Assembly: GCA_021442155.1 (NCBI GenBank)
Contig: CM038214.1
Location: 50,164,703 to 50,228,702, forward strand
Direction: 5' to 3'
DNA from: Cymbidium sinense
Lineage: Eukaryota > Streptophyta > Magnoliopsida > Asparagales > Orchidaceae
Length of the DNA: 64,000 nt
Numbering within the stretch: position 1 is the stretch's first letter; the number at the start of each line of letters is the position of its first letter. Positions 58,913-64,000 of the stretch are shown here, in pieces. The notes under the pieces are model-generated. The model was not told the origin of the DNA and searched no databases. It worked only from the letters and a program-made list of their open reading frames with translations. A program made the translations under genes and the position numbers.

Positions 58913-59850
58913 ATATAAATTTTACAGACAAAAAAGAAAAAATACAAAATAATAAGTTTTGATAAAATAAATCTCTCACAAATATACCAAGCTATCCAAT
59001 TCAAAAATTGATCTCACAACTTACAAATGATCACTTAAAGAATTTTGGCAAGATAAAATGCTCACTTAATATTGATAAGAAATAATAAAATAAATATCTT
59101 AAAGTGATCTTGCTAAGATGTTTATATTATTACAATTTGTAGACTAATATAAAAAATATTTCAAAATAAATTCACAATATTCTTTTGCACAATAAAATAA
59201 ATTTCAGCAAGGAATAATTTGTTTTATTTTAACCAAAAATATTCTTTCAATTAAAGCTAATGATCACAAAATACTTAAATAAAATGAGTATATGATATAT
59301 CTAAGTAGGTTAGTAAGCTTTTAATCAAAAAGAGAGATCTAGCAAATATGAAAATAATTTCAGCATAATAATTTAATTTAAAATGCTTAAAATATACTTC
59401 TAAAATAGATCTAAGAATAAATGATCTTTCAAAAAGAGATTAATGAAGAAATATTTCAAGAAAGTAAAAGAAATTAGTAGGAAGTTAAAAATTTTGACAA
59501 GTTAAAATAGATCCTACAAACTATCACAAAAGTTTTTCACAAAAAGATGATTGAGAAACTTTGATGTGAAAAACAATGTCCAAAGACTAATCCACCAAAA
59601 ATATAAATTGGAAAGAATAAATAGATGGTGAAAATAGCATGAACAACTAAAAAGGATTAAGATCAAGAAAATAAACTCAAGTAATTTGAGAAACCTTGCT
59701 TAGTTGAAGATGTTGAAGCTTCCAAACCAAGGATTTGATCTTGCAATATTTGGAGAACACTTGGAAGGAAAATGTAAGAAATTTTCTCTTAGATTTACTA
59801 GAGGGATTTTGAATTTTGAATGATGAATGCTTTCATGAAGAGAATGAGGG

Positions 59851-59860
59851 CTATTTATAG
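59851..59860 (-). promoter_or_regulatory. TATA box of the copia LTR promoter
   Basis: CTATAAATAG on -, followed by GCCCTCATTCTCTTCATG. A start site about 30 bases downstream (near 59820-59828) would give a U3 of about 0.9 kb and an R-U5 of about 1.2 kb. The match is strong but predicted from sequence only. Confidence 0.6.
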
Positions 59861-60750
59861 GCAAGAAGGTCATTTTGAATTATTTCAAAAAAATATATTA
59901 TTCTAACCTCATGCTATCATGTGATAATTTAATATTCAATAAAAATATAATTTATATTAAATAAATATTAAATTAAAGCTGGCAAATTTCAGCTATTCAC
60001 ATGGGAAAGTAAAAAATAATCAAATATGGCTTTTAATATATTCAAAGCATGTAGCATACATTCATTATTAAAATCAGCTAATGTTTGAAAAGTCATAATA
60101 AATTCAATTTTAATCAAATGTGGGTCATGTGACCTATCAAATTAAAGGAAAAAAAATCCAAGGAATCCATTGGAGATGAAATTAGATATAAATTCCATGA
60201 TTATAAAATGACTTTGGATACAATACAAAATTTCATATATTTTTGTTAATTTTGAAATGTGACATTTAAATAGTAGGATATAATTTATATATAATCATAC
60301 ATATGTTAGTTATCATATAACCATCAAATTAAATTAAAATATTTAGTTATATTAACTAAATAAAATAATTACACTTAATAGTCATTATCATTTATTATTT
60401 TGACAATTCAAATGCTATGTATGAATCATATAATTGAATGTTAATTCGATAGAGATTTATATAAATTAACCTCATTAAAATAATATGTTAAGTTGTGAGC
60501 AAATTGATTCATGCTAATGAATAAATGCATATTACCTAAAATACTATATTTTGAGCTTCATTTATCCAATTTGATCTATCTTTCATTCTTCTATTCTTAC
60601 AATTTTCTCAAACATATTATGAGATGTATTGGATATGTAATTAGTAATTGATATATCTGAAACACATAAAAACATTCATTAGAACATCCAAGCATTCTTT
60701 TGTTATCATCAAAATTGATCGGATTGAACATAAGGCTCATTAAGCCAACA

Positions 60751-60765
60751 ATCTTCCCCTTTTTG
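60751..60765 (-). promoter_or_regulatory. Polypurine tract of the copia element
   Basis: CAAAAAGGGGAAGAT on -, ending directly at the TGTTGG start of the LTR. Such a tract primes plus-strand cDNA synthesis, and its position fixes the LTR boundary and the element's orientation. Confidence 0.8.
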
Positions 60766-61014
60766 ATGATGAAAAATTAATGTTGGGTATTGATTTTGAT
60801 GATGGTGAAAATTGACCTTTCATCATAGTTTTTGAAAAAAAAAATTCTCTTCTAAAAAAAATTATGCACAAGAGATGAATAATGTTGCTCCCCCTAAATG
60901 TATGCATAAAATAGACTTAATACTGAACAACATTTTACTTTTCTCCCCCTTTTGACAACACCAAAAAGTGAGAACAACCTACATACAATTTTAAATATTA
61001 GGATCTAACATTCC

Positions 61015-61500
61015 AAGCATGCATCTTAAAGTACAAAAACATTCTTCTTGTAAGACTTTTATAAAAATATATGCAATTTGTAAATCAATACTAATGAAAT
61101 TAATATTAACATCACCTTTCAAAACATGATCCCTAATAAAATGATGTATAATTTCTATATGCTTGGTTCATGAGTGCTGGATAGGATTTTTGGTCAAACT
61201 AATAGCACTAGTATTGTCACACTGAACTAGAATGTGATCTTGCTTAATACCAACATCTTCTAATTGTTACTTTAACCAAAAGACCTGAGCAACATAACTA
61301 CTGGCAGCTATGTACTCTGCCTCAGTAGTGGATAAAGCTACAAAATTTTGTTTCCTAGATGACCAAGACACAAGTGATGATCCTAAAAAATGACATGTGC
61401 TTGATGTGCTTTTTCTATCTACTTTGTATCCCACAAAATTAGCATCAGAATAAGCAACCAAATCACATGATAAAGAATTTTTAGGATACCGTAAACTTAA
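61015..61500 (-). pseudogene. Copia RNase H
   Basis: YSDANFVGYKVDRKSTSSTC, then FLGSSLVSWSSRKQNFVALS and TTEAEYIAASSYVAQVFWLK are the family blocks, with the Asp and Glu positions present. A stop follows shortly, and the rest (QCDNTSAISL, TKHIEIIHHFIRDHV) reads in another frame to about 61015. It degrades the RNA of the RNA-cDNA hybrid in live elements. Confidence 0.8.
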
Positions 61501-61559
61501 CCTAGTAGTGCCTATTAAATACCAAAAGATACGCTTGACTGCTATTAAATGAGATTCTT

Positions 61560-62480
61560 TTGATTTGGCCTAAAAACGAGCACACAAACAAACAACAAAC
61601 ATAATATTAGGCCTACTAGCAGCAAGGTATAAAAGTGAACCTATCATACTCCTATAAAGTTTTTGATCAACAGATTTTCCTAATTCATCTAAATCCAATT
61701 TTGTAGATGGGATCATAAGAGTTTTACTAGATTTAAATCCTTTCATGTCAAACCTCTCAAGCAATTCATTTGTGTACTTGGTTTGATAGATGAATGTGCC
61801 ATTTTCTTGTTGCTTCACTTGAAGACCTAAGAAAAAATTAAGTTCTCCCATCATACTCATTTCAAACTCTTTAGACATCAAAGAAGAGAACTCATGACAT
61901 AAGGATTCATTTGTACTTTCAAATAATATATCATATACATACACTTGTACCATAACCAAATCATCAACTATGCTCTTAAGGAATAAGGTGGTATCTACTC
62001 TACCCTTTCTAAATCCATGATATATCAAAAAGTTACTTAACCTATCATACCAAAAATGAGGAGCCTATTTTAAACCATATAAGGCTTTCTTTAATTTATA
62101 CACATGATTTGGACAATCAAGGCTCTCAAATCCAGGTGGTTGCTCTAAAAATACATTTTGGTCAATAAATCCATTCAAAAATGCACTTTTGACATCCATT
62201 TGAAAAAGTTTAAAATTTCTAAAACAAGCATAAGCAAGGAGTAACCTGATAGCTTCTAGTCTTGCTACCGGTGCAAAAGATTCTTCAAAATCTACACCTT
62301 CAACTTGTGTGTACCCTTGTGCAACTAACATAGCTTTATTTCTAACAATACAACCTGAATCATCTAGCTTATTCCTAAAGACCCATTTTGTTCCAATGAC
62401 ATTTTGATCTTGGGGTCTTGGGACTAATTCCCAAACATCATTTCTTACAAATTGATTCAACTCCTCTTCCATAGCAATAA
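61560..62480 (-). pseudogene. Copia reverse transcriptase
   Basis: It begins with WELVPRPQDQNVIGTKWVFR and continues VEGVDFEESFAPVARLEAIR, FQMDVKSAFLNGFIDQNVFL and EQPPGFESLDCPNHVYKLKK. A stop after ALYGLK splits the two open parts. The second part has QVYVYDILFEST, where YVDD is the conserved catalytic box, so the first Asp is Tyr. It then has MMGELNFFLGLQVKQ and LYRSMIGSLLYLAASRPNIM. The Asp loss and the stop mean this copy cannot make active enzyme. Confidence 0.85.
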
Positions 62481-62506
62481 TCCAAAATTATCATTTAATG
62501 CTTCTT

Positions 62507-62734
62507 CTAAATTTTAGGTTCAACCTCAGATAAAAATGTTGAATGATCTACAACCTCTCTACTATGTCTTGTGGTCATAACTCCTTTTGAAGGATCTCCT
62601 ATAATTAGTTCCTTTGGATGATTTTTATTATATTTCCATTCTTTAGGCAATGAATCATCCACATTATCTTCTAAAGATATTTTCTTAAAATTATCAATCT
62701 CTTCATCAACCACATCATTTTTTAATAGGATCAA
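62507..62734 (-). pseudogene. Copia linker between integrase and RT
   Basis: An open stretch with DDSLPKEWKYNKNHPKELII and MTTRHSREVVDHSTFLSEVE, the usual acidic linker before RT in plant copia elements. It overlaps the end of the integrase frame by a frameshift, which separates what was one polyprotein. Confidence 0.7.
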
Positions 62735-63600
62735 TTAAATTTTCATCAGAAATAACATGTATTGATTCTTCTACAATCATTTTTCTCTTATTGAAAACTT
62801 TATAAGCTCTACTAAAAAGAGAGTATCCTAAGAAAATACCATCATCTGATTTGCAATCAAACTTACCTAAATGCTCTTTTCCATTATTCAAAATAAAGCA
62901 TTTACATCCAAATACATGAAAGTGTTCAATCTTAGGCTTCTTTCCAAAAAATAATTCATAGGGTGTCTTCTTCAAAATTGGTCTAAAATAGATCATATTC
63001 ATCACATAACATGCAGTATTTACTTCTTCTGCCCAAAAATATTTTGGCAATTTATACTCATCAAGCATAGATCTACTTAATTCAATTAAAGTTCTATTTT
63101 TTCTCTCTACTACTTAATTTTGTTGGGGAGTTCTAGGTGCAAAAAAATTATGTCTAATCCCATGTTCATCACAATAATCCTCAAATAATTTATTTTCAAA
63201 TTCGCCACCATGATCAGTTTGAACCCTATACCCTATTAATCAAAAGGCCTTGTTCTCTTTGAATATATTTAGAAAACTTTCTAAACTCACCAAAAACATC
63301 ATCCTTGTAAGTTACAAATAAAACCCAAATATATCTAGAGAAATCATCAACAATCACAAAACCATAACTTTTTTCACCTAAGCTAGTGGTGCTAATAGGA
63401 CCAAATAAATCCATGTGCAATAATTCTAGAGGTCTAGAAGTAGAAACAATATTTTTACTTTTAAATGAGCTTCTAGAATGCTTACCATGAATACATGCAT
63501 CACAAAAATAGTTTGAATAAAAATTTAATTTAGGCAATCCAAGTTCTAAATCAAGTTTGACAATTTTATTAAGTGTGTGCATGTTAATATGACATAGTCT
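62715..63600 (-). pseudogene. Copia integrase
   Basis: The zinc-binding part is incomplete, with FCDACIHGKHSRSSFKS giving the C-x2-C half. The catalytic core starts LELLHMDLFGPISTTS (first Asp), then FVIVDDFSRYIWVLFVTY. The conserved PQQNGVVERKNRT block reads PQQN-stop-VVERKNRT at about 63110. SMLDEYKLPKYFWAEEVNTA and FHVFGCKCFILNNGKEHLGK follow. The stop in the Glu block and a frameshift near 63226 inactivate it. Confidence 0.8.
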
Positions 63601-63999
63601 CCTATGCCATAACCATTATCATTATGAGTGCTTTTAAAACAAAGTAAATTCAAATTCACATCATGAAAGTTATCTAAATCAATGACATAAATATTTTTAT
63701 ATCTTTTTCCTACTAACAAAACATTTTTCATTATTTTTAATAATGCAATATGATGCATGGAATACTACATTCAAACCTTTATCATATAATTGACTAATAG
63801 AAATTAAATTATGTTTTAATCCTTCTACTAGAAAAACTTTATCTAAAGTGATAGAATTCCTACAAATAGAACCAATGCCAATGATCTTTCCCATTACATT
63901 ATCTCCATATGTAACAAATCCTCCATAACTTAATTCTAAAGTTATGAATTTATATCTATCTCCTGTCATATGTCTTGAACATCCACTATCTAAGTACCA
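63546..63999 (-). pseudogene. Copia protease end and gag-pre-integrase domain (window edge)
   Basis: The first bases on - give WYLDSGCSRHMTGDRYKF, the plant copia protease active-site region (DSG), with the protein start outside the window. GGFVTYGDNVMGKIIGIGSI and VEGLKHNLISISQLYDKGLN follow, typical of the pre-integrase region. A frameshift after SRKKI (near 63700) moves the reading to the frame giving YKNIYVIDLDNF. Confidence 0.8.
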
Positions 64000-64000
64000 C

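Larger units (their letters stand above)
58584..60750 (-). repeat. 3' LTR of the copia element
   Basis: On - it begins TGTTGGCTTAATGAGCC directly after the polypurine tract. The far end is less sure. TGTAACTTGG on + at 58584 (ACA on -) is the best TG/CA-type end because L1 coding text stops there; TG at 58660 or 58671 are alternatives. The length would be about 2.1 kb. It includes a TATA box (59851) and a small direct repeat (58839-58912). Without the 5' LTR the end cannot be confirmed. Confidence 0.6.
58584..64000 (-). mobile_element. Ty1/copia retrotransposon, 3' LTR and most of pol
   Basis: From the right window edge leftwards on -, the order is protease/pre-integrase, integrase, RT, RNase H, a polypurine tract and the 3' LTR. 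Integrase before RT is the Ty1/copia order. The stretches AAAAGGGGGAG and TTGTTCAGTATTAAG between pol and the tract are non-coding. The gag region and 5' LTR lie beyond the window. Frame breaks are few compared with the other elements here, so it is probably one of the youngest insertions. Confidence 0.85.

Noticed and set aside
58584..60750. An exact left end of the copia LTR at 58584
   Set aside because: TG at 58584, 58660 and 58671 are all possible. The 5' LTR is outside the window, so the boundary is given only as the best guess.
1..64000. CRISPR arrays, tRNA or rRNA genes, bacterial-type operons
   Set aside because: No regularly spaced identical repeats with unique spacers, no rRNA text and no cloverleaf-like tRNA gene were recognised by eye. 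The tRNA check was not exhaustive.

Overview
The window reads as nuclear DNA of a seed plant. It is built on degenerate Arabidopsis-type telomeric repeats (TTTAGGG) and carries plant-type retrotransposons: L1 LINEs with a C-terminal RNase H and a DUF4283-like ORF1, an RTE LINE with a TTG-repeat tail, one Ty3/gypsy and one Ty1/copia element. The lineage is not settled. The glycine-rich protein fragments end in GNWRN, which I associate with monocots and gymnosperms more than with eudicots, but that is weak. I found no intact, obviously functional host gene; every coding region seen is a pseudogene or retroelement relic.

Layout: 1-49551 is a telomere-related satellite array, always with the G-rich strand on +. 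It is interrupted by an L1 tail (6443-8977), a gypsy block plus AT-rich repeats (17805-27410) and a nearly complete L1 (31889-39135). The array is not random low-complexity DNA. It alternates blocks of degenerate TTTAGGG with a roughly 700-900 bp T-rich module that usually opens with an anchor close to TTAAGTAAACCGATAGG (15 clear copies). At 13 places it carries a third module of about 480 bp. On the - strand that module reads as the 3' end of a plant glycine-rich RNA-binding protein gene: it starts at the end of the RRM (NGxNLDGxNI), runs through the Gly-rich tail to GNWRN-stop and a 3'UTR, and ends in an A-rich stretch. All 13 copies have the same orientation and most share their flanks, so the fragment was captured once and then amplified with the satellite.

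49552-58583 is a second large L1. Its 3' part is on - and its 5' part is on +, meeting at about 57061-57080, as expected of a twin-priming inversion. A full-length RTE LINE (51051-54131) sits in its 3' region with a 17 bp target-site duplication carrying one mismatch. 58584-64000 is the 3' LTR and most of pol of a Ty1/copia element on -, cut by the window edge.

The most unusual content is the composite telomere satellite. The order TTTAGGG, poly(T), complement of an mRNA 3' end, TTTAGGG has the polarity expected if an mRNA was reverse-transcribed onto a G-strand chromosome end and the end was then healed by telomerase. This is an inference that sequence comparison can test. Some C-bearing patches in the array (CCCAGGG for TTTAGGG) match a known nanopore base-calling error type and should be checked in raw reads before being interpreted.
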